Positions 11,021 to 21,514 of a stretch of 64,000 bases of DNA are shown here, piece by piece. Below the pieces are notes generated by a model. That model saw only the letters and a list, made by a program, of their open reading frames with translations. It did no database searches and was not told where the DNA came from. How positions within the stretch are numbered: position 1 is the first letter of the stretch; each line of letters starts with the position of its first letter. A program made the translations under genes and the position numbers. The stretch covers positions 50,312,323 through 50,376,322 of the forward strand of contig NC_053398.1 in NCBI RefSeq assembly GCF_905171765.1, read 5' to 3'. Origin of the DNA: Bufo bufo (taxonomy: Eukaryota > Chordata > Amphibia > Anura > Bufonidae).

Positions 11021-13836
11021 ATCAGAAATCCTTATGCGCCAGAGATAGAGTTAGACATGGTTTTTATGAATATGGGGATAAAAGCGGCCGATGGTTAGCA
11101 GGAGCCCTCCATCCCAAACCCCTAACGACACACGTGCAGGCTATTAATACAAACACAAATGGCTTGGTCCATGCCCCTTCAGCGATCTCCACGGAATTTA
11201 AAAATTATTACTCCGCCCTTTATGACTTACAGGCCTCCCGAGATATATCTTCGGCACTTCCGTCGGAGGACATACGTCAGTACATTATATCCCACGGTCC
11301 CAAGCCCTTTGATACGGTGACATCTTCAGACCTGGAGAGCGATTTTTCCTTATCAGAAATTAAAGCAGCGATCCAGGACCTGAAAATAGGGAAATGCCCG
11401 GGTCCTGACGGGTTCACCCCCCGTTTTTACAAAGTCCTGACAGAGGACTTAGCTCCGGTTCTAACTGTGACCTTTAATTCTATTTCTGCCGTATGCCCCT
11501 TTCCATTTCAGGCCCTACAGGCACATGTAGTAGTCATCCCTAAACCGGGTAGAAATCCTAAGGTTTGTGGAAACTACAGGCCCATTTCGATTCTCAATGT
11601 CGACCTGAAAATGTATGCTAAGATTTTAGCCACACGACTGCGCCCACACATCCCTGGTAGTGTCCATAAGGAACAGGTGGGATTTGTCCCCGGCCGAGAG
11701 GCCCGTGATAATACTCTGAAGTCCCTGGGGCTCATAGCCAGAGCTAGACAATATAAATCACCTTTATGTCTTCTATCGATTGATGCCGAGAAGGCATTTG
11801 ACCGGGTGGACTGGAGGTTTCTATCTGAAACCCTAATCCACCTAGGCCTAGGAGTCAAGATGCTTCAGCGTATCATGGCTCTTTATTCTACACCATCGGC
11901 ATGTGTGCGGGTAAATGGCACTCTATCCTCACCGTTTCAGATTAGAAACGGTACACGCCAAGGTTGTCCATTGTCCCCGTTTTTATATATACTGACTATG
12001 GAGTCCCTGGCCAACGCCCTTAGGGCAAACACAGCAATCAAAGGCTTTCGTATCGGACAAACCGAACATAAGCTATCGTTGTTTGCAGACGACTTGCTTT
12101 TATACCTTACTTCCCCCAGAATAGGCCTTCCGTCCGTTCTCAAGGAATTTGATATATTTGGACGCGTCAGTAACTTCAAAGTTAATGTACACAAGTCCGA
12201 AATTCTGAATATTAACCTTCCCCATAGGGAAGTGCAATCCCTTGGAGAATCCTTCTCCTTTAAATGGACGGAAGACTCTATCAAATATTTGGGAGTTCAC
12301 ATACCTGCCAATCCCTCACATCTATTTAAACTGAATTATACTCCTCTCCTCAAATCCATTACAGAGAGCCTTCAAAAATGGTTGTCCCTACGAATCTCTT
12401 GGTTTGGTAAAATTAATACCCTTAAAATGGACATATTACCGCGCCTGCTTTATCTATTTCAAACAATTCCATGTAAAATCCCCCTGATCTACTTTACTCG
12501 CCTCCGGCGCTTGGCTTCCCAATTCGTGTGGAATCAATCCAGAGCGCGGCTTGGCCATAGTCTTTTGACTCGCCCTAAATTAAAGGGAGGGACAGGTTTA
12601 CCTAACTTTTTGACTTATTACAGGGCTGCAGTCTTGAACTGCGTCTTAGATCTTTTTCATAATAAGAATACTAAGATATGGGTAGAAATAGAGCATGTTA
12701 CGAATCCCCACCTTGCAACAGGTATATTTTGGCTGTCCCCTAACTCCCTATGCAACCTCCCGCATGCCCAATCTGATATGCTCCTCCCTACTTTAGCAGC
12801 CTCATGGATAAAGTTTGCACCTAAACTGAATTTGGCTAAGATCCCAGGTCCCCTCTCAATGCTCACTGACCATCCAGATTTACCTATGGGTCTGAGACAG
12901 GTGCCCGCCTTCCGAACTACCCACACATCTACTGTCAGACTGAGAGACGTCTGTTCTTCTACTGGGATACGCCCTCTTGAGGACCTATCGCACATATTCC
13001 CATCATCTCCTGGAAGATGGTTCCTCTATTTTCAACTCAGGGGATTTGTTGGATCTCTGATGCCTGGTTTGCGGTCCCATACATCTCTAACAGATTTTGA
13101 AAAGCTATGTGTTGCTCAGGCTGCCCCTGGCCATGCTATTTCCTTGCTTTACATCATGCTGAACACCGAGGTCACTGAGGGCAGCCAATCTGGAGATTCC
13201 TACCCCAAACTCAAGTTTATGCTTGATTGGGAGACGGAATTAGGTGATACTTTTACTGGGGATCAATGGAAACGCTCTTTGCTTTTCACGCATAAGATCT
13301 CTATATCGTGTAATTTACAAGAACTCAACTATAAAATACTTACCAGATGGTATCGGACACCGGAGAAACTGCATCGGTTCTACCCCTCGGTTTCTGAACT
13401 ATGTTGGCGATGCCATGGTGCTAGGGGGACTATGACCCATATATGGTGGGATTGTCCGAGGCTTAACCCATTATGGAAAGATGTCTTCAAGCTTTATAAT
13501 TTTCTATTCTGGGCCTCCATTGCATTTTCCCCTTCCATCGCTCTGCTTTCTATTTTCCCGGGGCGAATCTCACATGTTAAGAAAGGTTCATTGCGGCTCT
13601 TTATGCTGGCCATGAGGCAAATTATCCCACGCAATTGGAAGTCAACCGAGAGTTTGAAAAGGATCACTTGGGCCTCTGCACTGGATGAGCTGTTACACAG
13701 GGAAGAGATGTATGCCTCTGATCACAACAAGATTCCGGCGTTTCTTAGGAGTTGGGAGCCATGGTCCAGGTTTAGATCATCTATGTCGTTTTCGGTTTGG
13801 TTGGCATCTGGGGTTCTCCCTGATTCTCCTCCTTAA
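11014..13836 (+). pseudogene. LINE ORF2, part 2: reverse transcriptase and C-terminal zinc knuckle
   Basis: Open in the third frame from about 11014, through GALHPKPLTTHVQAINTN, to a TAA at 13834. RT motifs run in order: IPKPGRNPKVCGNYRPIS, QVGFVPGREARDN, SIDAEKAFDRVDW (palm aspartate), GTRQGCPLSPFLY, SLFADDLLLYL (catalytic FADD box) and IKYLGVHI. A C-terminal CWRCHG...HIWWDCP motif is the L1-type zinc knuckle. The RT is intact over about 900 residues. Only the junction with the endonuclease is broken. It lacks its own initiator and is not a separate gene. Confidence 0.93.
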
Positions 13837-14196
13837 TAGTACCTAGCTATTCTCTAGATATGACCTATGATTTCTCCCCCCCCCCCCCTCCCCTCCGCTT
13901 GTGTGTCACCCTGTCTTCCCCCCTTTTATGTCAAGTTTGTCTAGAATTATTGGCCTATACATCATTTGTTTGAGGCCTTATTAAGCCCTTTAGGGCCTTT
14001 GTTTCCTCTGACTTTTTGTCAGCTGACTGTTTGTTATACAGATACAGATACATGCTTATACCTTGTCCTTTATGCTGTACTGCTGTTCATGATTTCATGT
14101 CGCAATGTATCTTTGTATGCGGTATGTATACTGCAATTTGGGATGTTCTCTTATGATTGTATTTGATAATAATAATAATAAAATCTTATTGAACCA
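13837..14196 (+). other. LINE 3' UTR and tail
   Basis: Pyrimidine-rich start with a C11 tract, then T-rich sequence, ending ATAATAATAATAATAAAATC. The end is a short A-rich repeat rather than a long poly(A), as in many non-mammalian L1 lineages. Confidence 0.8.
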
Positions 14197-14576
14197 TAAA
14201 GGTAGCTATAAATGTGGCCATACGAGGTGTACTTGCTGCGACCACATGAGTGTGAACAAGACCTTTCAGTCCACAGCCAATGGCAAAAGCTATGAGATTA
14301 AATCTTACATAAATTGCAACACAAAATTTGCCATCTATGTAATTACATGCAAAATTTGCTCACTGCATTATGTGGGCTACACAACTAATCAGATAAAGAC
14401 TCGAGTGCATAAAACATATTTCAGACGTGTCGCACTACAAGACCCGTAAAGTTTCTGCAGCTAGCTTACATTTTGCTACAACCCATGAGGGTGATCCAGC
14501 GGCGTTAATAGTTCAAGGAGTGGAAAGAGTTACTCCACCTGTAAGGGGTGGAGATCACAGAAGAAAGCTTCTCAAA
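14197..14576 (+). mobile_element. Penelope-like element, plus strand, 3' piece with GIY-YIG domain
   Basis: It continues the copy at 7480-7755. It encodes KCGHTRCTCCDHM, the Cys-rich motif placed between RT and nuclease in PLEs, then QSTANGKSYEIKSYINCN, then the GIY-YIG core KFAIYVITCKICSLHYVGYT and NQIKTRVHK. A frame slip at about 14413 separates this from SHYKTRKVSAASLHFATTHE and GGDHRRKLLK. Homology stops at about 14576, before the usual 3' end. Confidence 0.9.
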
Positions 14577-14800
14577 TTACTTAATGGGGGGCAGTTTGGG
14601 GGTTATTACTTGATGGGGGCAGTGTGGGGGGAAAATTACTTTGTGGGGGCAAACTACTACATGTGGAACAGTGTGGGGGAAAATTACTATATGGGGGCAG
14701 TGTGGGGGCGTTGCTATTAGGGAACATTATTTTTGGGGACACTATACAGGCATTATTACCTGGAGCAAAATATAGGGTGTTATTACTGGGGGCACTCTAG
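14577..14800 (+). repeat. Degenerate G-rich minisatellite
   Basis: Imperfect copies of TTACTATATGGGGGCAGTG follow each other (GGGGGCAGTTTGGGGG, GGGGGCAGTGTGGGGGG, GGGGGCAAACTAC and so on). Dense G runs on the plus strand suggest G-quadruplex potential. It abuts the broken end of the PLE. Confidence 0.75.
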
Positions 14801-14829
14801 GGGATATTATAACTGCTGTAGACACTATA

Positions 14830-15000
14830 TACCAGTTTGATAAATTGTTCCTAAAGTAGAACTGGCTTAGTTGCCCATAGCAACCAGATTACACCTTTTA
14901 TTTTTGACAGCTCCTCTGGAAAATGAAAGGTGGAATCTGACTGGTTGCTCTGGGCACCTAAGCTAGTTCTACTTTACACCAGTTTGATAAATGACCCCAA
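14830..15000. repeat. Palindromic MITE, GGTTGCTATGGGCAAC type
   Basis: Left arm: CCAGTTTGATAAATTG...AAGTAGAACTGGCTTAGTTG...CATAGCAACCAGATT. Right arm: its inverse, AATCTGACTGGTTGCTCTGG ... AGCTAGTTCTACTTTACACC. Elements of this type are common in fish and frogs (recalled). Confidence 0.8.
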
Positions 15001-15357
15001 TTATGAGAACTCTAACGTGTCTGTAACAAACTCTGTAGAGACGAGATGCGGCTGAAAGAATGTGTCATGGCGGTCTGTGTCAAACAGAGGAGAAGAGGAA
15101 AGAGGAGATCTACATGACAGGAGAAGTCACTGGATGTAAGAGGTATGTGGTGCTGTATCCCCCTATATGTAGAGCTAACTCACTACTGTGACCTGCGTCT
15201 CATCTTCTCCTCCAAGTCTTTTATTATAATCATATGTATTTTAAATTTGGCAACTAAAATGTTAAATTTGTCACCTGCAGTCCTATGTAAAAGCCCAGAT
15301 AACAGTGATAACTTTCTATGTGCAGATAATGTAGTAGATGTTCCATGCAGTCTTATG

Positions 15358-15404
15358 CAACACCCCACATAACACAATAGTTCACTGTGTTATGTGGGGT
15401 GTTA
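15358..15404. repeat. Perfect hairpin
   Basis: CAACACCCCACATAACAC is followed, after about 12 bases, by GTGTTATGTGGGGTGTT. The pairing extends weakly outward through CCTGCAGTCCTATGTAA and TTACATAGGACTGCAGG, so this is the centre of a foldback element of about 150 bp. Confidence 0.75.
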
Positions 15405-15963
15405 CATAGGACTGCAGGTAACATCTATGATATCTGTACTCAGAGAGTTATGAGATGGTGGGAGTCAGACTCCTGGCACCCCCACCAATCAGCTGTTTGA
15501 GGAGAGCGCGATGTTCCAGTGAGCGCCGCAGCCTCATTTCTCCTTACCAAGCACAGCTCTGTCCATTTGATAGCACTGTGCTTGGTATTGCAGCTCAGCC
15601 CCAATCACTCAGATGGGACAGAGCTGCACCCAGGCCATGTGACCGATGAATGTAATGTCATATGGCCTAGGAAGAGACTGTGGCGCTCACGAAGCACTGC
15701 AGACTCTTCACACAGAAAAAAAACTTAAACTTAAAATGGAGGGAGGGGCCCGAGTTGGGTAGACAGCCCCAGGCCTATCGTGCACTTAATTCGCCCCCGG
15801 AAGGGAAGGCTCTTCATAGTTCACCTGCTCTCCATCAACGACGCAGCAGCAAGCAGGTGTAATTACAAGCGTCCCATTCACTTTAATGAGACGGCTCCTT
15901 CCAATTCAAGTGTATAGAAATGAGCCATCCCATAGACGTGAATAGGACGGCTTGTAATGACAC

Positions 15964-15971
15964 CTGCTCAC
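15964..15971 (+). repeat. hAT target-site duplication, left copy
   Basis: CTGCTCAC is repeated exactly at 19384-19391. An 8-bp duplication is the hAT hallmark. Confidence 0.9.
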
Positions 15972-17008
15972 TAGGGTTGAGTGAACCCGAACTGTAAAGT
16001 ACCGAACCTTAGGATTTTTGGACCCCAAACACGAACTTTTCAGTAAAAGTTCGGGTTTGGTGTTCGGCGATTTAATGGCGCTTTTTGAAAGGCTGCAAAG
16101 AAGCCACCACAGCCATGCCTACTAATGGCATGGCTGTGATTGGCCAGTGCAACACGTGACCCAGCCTCTATATAAGCTGGAGTCACGTAGCGCCGCACGT
16201 CACTCTGCTCTTACTAGTGTAGGGATAGGATGCTGCTGTGAAGATAGAAAAGGAAAGAATCTGTTATCAGAACTTGTTAACTCAGCGATCTACCGCAATT
16301 TTGTTTTGTGGGTGCAGTGCAACATTTTTTTTACCCTGCCCTGAGCCCAGTGACACAGAAAAAAAAACAAAACTTTTATCCGTCTGTTAGTTAGGTGGGC
16401 GTCGGTGGCCATTTTGTGCAAGTTCAGTGCACCAGCACAGCATATGTGCCAGGGACAATAATTTAACCCTGTTCTTTTAGTTCAGTGGGCAACATATACC
16501 CATTTTTTAAGTAAACCTGTACTGCATATGTGCCAGGGGAAGGCAAAATAATATAGGGAATCGTTTTTTTTTGTAAAGTACAATCCAAGTAAATCCATCT
16601 GTTAGATTCTGTGGGGACAAATTATTTTTTTTGATAAAAAGTACATTTGCGCCCTGCACTGCATTTATGGCAGTCCAATACAAGCTTTAAATACTGCAGT
16701 TATATTCTGAGTTAAAAAAAACACCCATTTTGTGCAAGACACTACATTTGAGGACTTTGCTGCATTTCTGATAGTTCAATACAAGCTTTAAATACTGCAG
16801 TTATATTGTTGGTTGACAAATAAAAAAAAAAATTGTGACCTTGAAGTAATTGTATAAAATTCGCCTGTCACACTGTTGTGTGACCTCAAGAAAGTTTTCC
16901 TCTTTATGACACCGACACTGCCTGTCAGTGAACTTAATTGTTGACTATTGGCAGTTACATTGTCGCCTGACATAAACCATCTGTTAGTTTGGTGGGTGAA
17001 CGCAAAGA

Positions 17009-17800
17009 ATGAGTAGAGGGTCAAATAAGGGACGTGGACCCGGTCGTGGTGCTGCTGGTGTTGGTGATGCTCCTGTTGCAGGGAGAGGACGCGGTCGATC
17101 TGTGCCAGCTACACGTACAAGTGAAACCCCTTGCTCAGGTGTGAGTAGGCGACAGAACCTTCAGCGGTATTTGGTCAGCCCTAATGCGAATGGTGAGGCC
17201 AGAACAAGTACAGGCGATAGTAGATTGGGTGGCTGACAGTGCCTCCAGTTCCTTCACATTGTCTCCCACCCAGTCTCCTGCTGAAAGATCAGAGTTGGCA
17301 CCTGCAGCCCATGGCCATTAGTCTTTCACCTTTCACCCCCTTGCAAATCAGCCAAGCAGTCTGAGCCCCAAGTCATGCGGCAGTCTCTTCTGCTTTTTGA
17401 TGACTCTGCTGGCAGGGTTTCCGTGGGCCATCCACCTAGCCCTGCACCAGAAGTGGAAGAGATTGAGTGCACTGATGCCCAACCACTTATGTTACAGGAT
17501 GAAGACATGGGAGGACCACCGCAGCATGTCTCTGATGATGACAAAACACAGGTGCCAACTGCTGCGGCTTTCTGCAGTCTGCAGACCGACAAGGAGGGCA
17601 GGGGTGAAGAGTGGGTGGAAGATGATGTTGAGGATGATGAGGTACTAGACCCCACATGGAATCGAGGTCATGCGAGTGACCTGTCTAGTTCGGAGGAAGA
17701 GGCGGTGGTCGCACAGAGGCACCCAGCACAGCAAAAGAGGGAGCAGGGTGCAAAAGCATCTGTTACATTCTTGAGTGACATTTTACCATTTTTGCCATGA
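17009..17800 (+). pseudogene. hAT transposase N-terminal remnant
   Basis: Two frames carry it. 17009-17236 opens MSRGSNKGRGPGRGAAGVG and is Gly/Arg-rich. 17375-17800 is acidic, with EWVEDDVEDDEVLDPTWN. The VEDDEVLDPTW stretch resembles VLDDEVTDPTW, encoded on the minus strand near 49850 in the second hAT element, so the two are related. The zinc-finger and core regions are not readable here. Confidence 0.7.
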
Positions 17801-18029
17801 ATAAACCCCTGCTCTGTATAGTTTAAAGGGGTCGATTTTTTTTTTTAATCGTCTGTTCCATTGGTGGGTGACATTAACCCATTTTTGCCGATGAAAAACC
17901 CCAGCTCTGCATAGGTGACAGGGACTTAAATTTCTAAAATTCGTCTTTAATTGACGCAATGTCCCCTCCTTTCATTTGATCCTTCCGCTTTAATAACTTG
18001 TCCAATATTTCCGCTCGATCACATTTCAG

Positions 18030-18620
18030 CCATTGACCTCCCTTGGATGTGGTATCCCTTTCTCACGCTACCTCTCCGGCATGGAACCCTGATTCCCCGT
18101 TACCTGTGATCACCATGGTAGGCGCATAAAAGAACATTGAAAGTTGATAGGGAAGATATCCAATTGGATCGTGGATGTCACGGGGACGTGCGATCAGGCA
18201 GAAGTTATCTAGAGTCAACAAAGCGGCAGCAGGGCCTGTCCTGTCTAACATTTCCTAATCCAAAATACCCCAGTGACATTCCCTGTAACATTTTATTAAT
18301 CATAACAATAACAGGGCATCTTAAGAGTCCTGTATTGTTATTTATCGTCACTACCTCCCCGAGTCGGGAGTGGGTAATTGCCCCCCGCCCCCTCCTTTAC
18401 TTGGAAGCTTCTGCTTCAATAATTTGTCCCAAATTTCCGCTTGATCACATTTAATTTCATCCATTGACCTCCCTTGGATGTGGTATCCCTTTCTCAGGCT
18501 CCCTCTGCGGCATGGAACCCTGATTCCCCGTTACCACAATGGTAGGCGCATAAAACAACATCGAAAGTGGATAGGGAGGATATCTAATTGGATCAAGGCC
18601 GTCACGGGGACGTGCGACAT
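18030..18620 (+). repeat. Direct duplication inside the hAT element
   Basis: CATTGACCTCCCTTGGATGT through CACGGGGACGTGCGA occurs at about 18030-18200 and again at about 18459-18620, near-identical over about 165 bp. This looks like an internal tandem duplication after insertion or in the source element. Confidence 0.85.
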
Positions 18621-18629
18621 GGTTGAGCA

Positions 18630-18903
18630 GTATGTGTGCACACGCCTACACGTACTGACCGATTGGTCTGCCCCCTTCAACTTCTGGGTCTCCAAATTTG
18701 CCCACATGGCCTGAGCTTGCCCTTTACGCCTTGGAGGTGCTGGCCTGCCCTGCAGCCAGTGTATTGTCTGAACGTTTGTTCAGCACGGCAGGAGGGGGTT
18801 ATCACAGACAAGCGCAGCCGCCTGTCCACAGCCAATGTGGACAAGCTCACGTTCATTAGACTGAACCAGGCAGGGATCCCACAGGACTTGTCCGTACCTT
18901 GAG
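18630..18903 (+). pseudogene. hAT transposase C-terminal dimerisation remnant
   Basis: Across two frames it reads FWVSKFAHMA, then ALEVLACPAASVLSE, then GVITDKRSRLSTANVDKLTF and IRLNQ. LACPAASVLSERLFS and ITDKRSRLS are typical of the hAT C-terminal dimerisation domain. A frame change near 18713-18780 breaks it. Confidence 0.88.
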
Positions 18904-19802
18904 CAGAATAGACATGTATACCGGCCCCACCCAGCCATTGTTGTACTCAAGAGCACTTTATCTTTGTTTTATTTTTTATATTTCCCAATGCTTTGGGGTG
19001 TACCCAAATTTGAACAAAAAAAAATAAAATAAAATAAAAAATAAAAAACCAGTAACCAGTGTTGGCTACCTCCTTCTCCACCGCCTCCTTAACATCCTAC
19101 TCCATATGGACCTCCTCCTCCTAGATCAAGATTATTATTTTAAATTTTTACGTATTTTATGTCATTTGAAGTCATTTCCCTATCCACATTTGTTTGCAGA
19201 GCACTTGCCATGCTCTTAACCACATTTTGCTGCCATTTGCAGTCCTCTAGCCCTTTCCATGACTTTTTTTTAGAGCCATTTTAGTGGACTTTAATGGGGT
19301 TCGGGTTCAAGTTCCGGTCCCAAACGCGAACTTTTTTGTGAAGTTCAGCCGAACCCGTACATCCAGGTGTCCGCTCAACTCTACTGCTCACCACTGTGAT
19401 GTCAACGGCGAGTAGGTAAACAATTAAGAGAAGGCTGCACTCCCACAGAGCGTGGTCTTCTCTTCAACCAGCTGATCGGCAGGGGTGTCGGTCTGATTTT
19501 AATGACCAATCCTGAAAGTGGTCATCAATATTAAAATCCAGAAAACCCCTTTAATATTACAGGTCCTAATGTCTGCAGTTGCTTATATTCCCATGGCCTC
19601 TTAACACTTCCTCTGTGCTTTGGCTCAAATGGGTTATCCCATGATCATTGCAAATTAAAATCAAAATAGCAAGAATCTCACTGACAGAGCTAAGTGGATT
19701 GCAGCTTGACATATTTATAGGTGGAAAAGCATTGAGGTTGTTATAAGAAATGAAAAAAGAAAAAAAATAATGCATCCCATGTTCATAATACAAGAGCCTT
19801 AC

Positions 19803-19891
19803 CTTGAATGGATCCTTTGTCTTGCGCTGGTCTAGTTTCCATACCATTATTGACCACGCAGTTAATGAGGGTGCCTTTGTCTGATAACGGG
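19803..19891 (-). CDS. CDC42BPG: MRCK exon: linker after AGC tail
   Basis: An 89-bp exon with acceptor GTAG and donor CAAG|GTAAGG. In the phase set by the previous exon it reads CPLSDKGTLINCVVNNGMET then RPAQDKGSIQ, with no stop. The SD-rich start matches the equivalent linker of MRCK alpha (CVLSDRS). The rest is poorly conserved in this family. The call rests mainly on phase, splice sites and position. A different reading frame of this stretch stays open past the donor but is not the coding frame. Confidence 0.8.
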
Positions 19892-20530
19892 CTACATTTA
19901 TAGTATAAAGAGTTAGAATTTAACGAGAAATAAATCAGAAGGAAATAAAAAGCATTGTTATACTTATTGCCTCATTCATGTTAGACTTCTACACTAAAGT
20001 TTCTATTTATTGCCATTGAAAATATCACAGCAGACTGCTATTGGGCACTAAATATAAGGGGGGACTGACAGCACAGAGGTTAAACGATGGAACAAAATAA
20101 TGTAGAGGTAATCTATTAACAGAGCCTCATCCAACCATCATTATAACTAACTTTATAGTACCTTTAGTGAACCTTGGATACATGCCGTATTAAAACCCTA
20201 TAAAGCACAGAATGCTTGGCTCTTCAGATCACACCCCTTATGATCAGTATGCGGTGACTTCACAAAAGTCAATAGGAGGATTTACTAAGCTAAATGGACA
20301 AGAATTCTGTCTCAATTTGTGCCAAAAAAAACTGACGTACATGCCTTGCACCACATTCATTATGAGAGAAATTTATTATCCCCTAGAAAATTGGCACCAG
20401 AAAGTCGCAAAGTGTGGTGCACACTGTAGTTGCGCAGAAATTTAGTAACTTTCTGGGGGTTTTAGGCACTGCTCACCATTTATAAATGTAGCAAGTGGTG
20501 TGGGGTTGGCGTAGGCGGCCCGTCACATTT
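19892..20530. other. Intron, no feature seen
   Basis: Intronic sequence between the linker exon and the hAT-type MITE. I found no exon, RNA gene or clear repeat. Confidence 0.5.
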
Positions 20531-20538
20531 ATTATAAT

Positions 20539-21013
20539 TAGAGATCAGCAAAGCGAGCTTCAGATGTTACATTCAAAGTCACATCTTTCATACCTTCAGA
20601 TTAATTGATGCATCTCCGTACAGTATCAGAATGTATGGGCTCCGATGAACCGAAGTTAGTTATTCACGAAGTCGCACGTGACTTTGCTGAATAACTTTAG
20701 TAACTGATTTTTAAAGTTGGAAAAGCACTTTGAAACTTGATACAGAACTTGGCTTTGGTTCCAAGGTATCAGTCGGAACCGAAGCAGAGTTTCCACTTTA
20801 AAAATCAAATGACTGAAGTTATTCAGTAAAGTCCGCTTTAAAAATCAGTTATTCAACGAAGTCACGTGCGTCTTCGCAAAAAAAACTAACTTAAGCTCAT
20901 CGGAGCCCATACATTCTAATACTGTACGGAGATGAATCTCTGTACAGTATTAATCCGAAGTTATGAAGGTGGCGACTGATTGTGACATCCAAAGCTCGCT
21001 TCGCTCATCTCTA
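20539..21013. mobile_element. Palindromic hAT-type MITE with exact 8-bp duplication
   Basis: The ends TAGAGATCAGCAAAGCGAGC and GCTCGCTTCGCTCATCTCTA are inverted. ATTATAAT flanks both sides (20531-20538 and 21014-21021). Pairing runs through GCATCTCCGTACAGTATCAG and ACTGTACGGAGATG, and through GAAGTCGCACGTGACTT and its inverse, nearly to the centre. It is non-coding. Confidence 0.93.
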
Positions 21014-21434
21014 ATTATAATGTATACCAGGAAACTGGCTTAGAGTATTAACAATTTTGTCACATCTGATGCAAGGAGGGGACAAGATTAGGACTGGCAT
21101 GTAAAACACTTTTTGTTCCATACTGGCCAAGGGCCCATAGCTTCTAGGAATAAAGCATGGCATACCTGGAAGGGGGCATGATTGAAATTTGAAAGTGCGC
21201 ACCAAATTGCAACATTTCGATGTAAAGTTAACCAACCAATAGGTGTCTAACATAGCAAGGCATCATGTATTAATTAACACAAAGGTATTAAGACATTATT
21301 GAGCCACTCCACAAAAGACTACTACTATAAATACAAAGCACTAAATAGAGACTAACAAAAATAGCAGATCTATAGAAAAGATCTTTACTTCCAGGTCTAA
21401 TCAGTAGAAGTTGATGAGACTTTAACACACATAC

Positions 21435-21514
21435 CAGTTGGATGTAAATGTAAATCCCACAAATGGAAGGAGATGCGCTGAAAAACCATTAAGAATATTT
21501 GGAGGCAATGTTTC
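21435..21514 (-). CDS. CDC42BPG: MRCK exon: AGC tail hydrophobic motif
   Basis: An 80-bp exon with acceptor CTAG and donor TG|GTATGT. It reads ETLPPNILNGFSAHLLPF followed by VGFTFTSN. LPFVGFTFTS corresponds to the MRCK hydrophobic motif that packs on the kinase N-lobe. It ends with two bases of a cysteine codon, completed by the exon at 19891, giving a NCPLSDKG junction like that of MRCK alpha. Confidence 0.93.

Larger units (their letters stand above)
7756..14196 (+). mobile_element. Full-length L1/Tx1-type LINE (6.44 kb)
   Basis: The element runs from GGGGCGTGGCCTGCAG to an AATAATAATAATAAAATC tail. It is flanked by perfect 14-bp duplications of the host PLE sequence. It contains a GC-rich 5' UTR (7756-8479), ORF1 (8480-9739), a 225-bp inter-ORF region, ORF2 (9965-13836, one frame break) and a 3' UTR. 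Full length, long open frames and intact duplications indicate a recent insertion. It is antisense to the MRCK gene and sits in its 14-kb intron. Confidence 0.95.
15972..19383 (+). mobile_element. hAT transposon, 3.4 kb, decayed
   Basis: The ends TAGGGTTGAGTGAACCCGAA and the inverse of GCTCAACTCTA are inverted repeats. An exact 8-bp duplication CTGCTCAC flanks them. The interior carries transposase debris on the plus strand: a Gly/Arg-rich N-terminus, an acidic segment and a C-terminal dimerisation piece. The catalytic core is missing or unreadable. A direct duplication (18030-18200 and 18459-18620) lies inside. Confidence 0.92.
15430..19560. repeat. Foldback MITE interrupted by a hAT transposon
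   Basis: The left half, 15430-15963, contains CCAATCAGCTGTTTGAGG. The right half, 19392-19560, contains CAACCAGCTGATCGGCAGGG and ends CCAGAAAACCCCTTTAA. These match the AAAGGGGTT-ended MITE family at 26675-27073. The hAT element 15972-19383 splits them. Confidence 0.65.

Noticed and set aside
19566..19847. 93-codon minus frame overlapping the linker exon
   Set aside because: It runs through the GTAAGG donor and uses a frame other than the one set by flanking MRCK exons.
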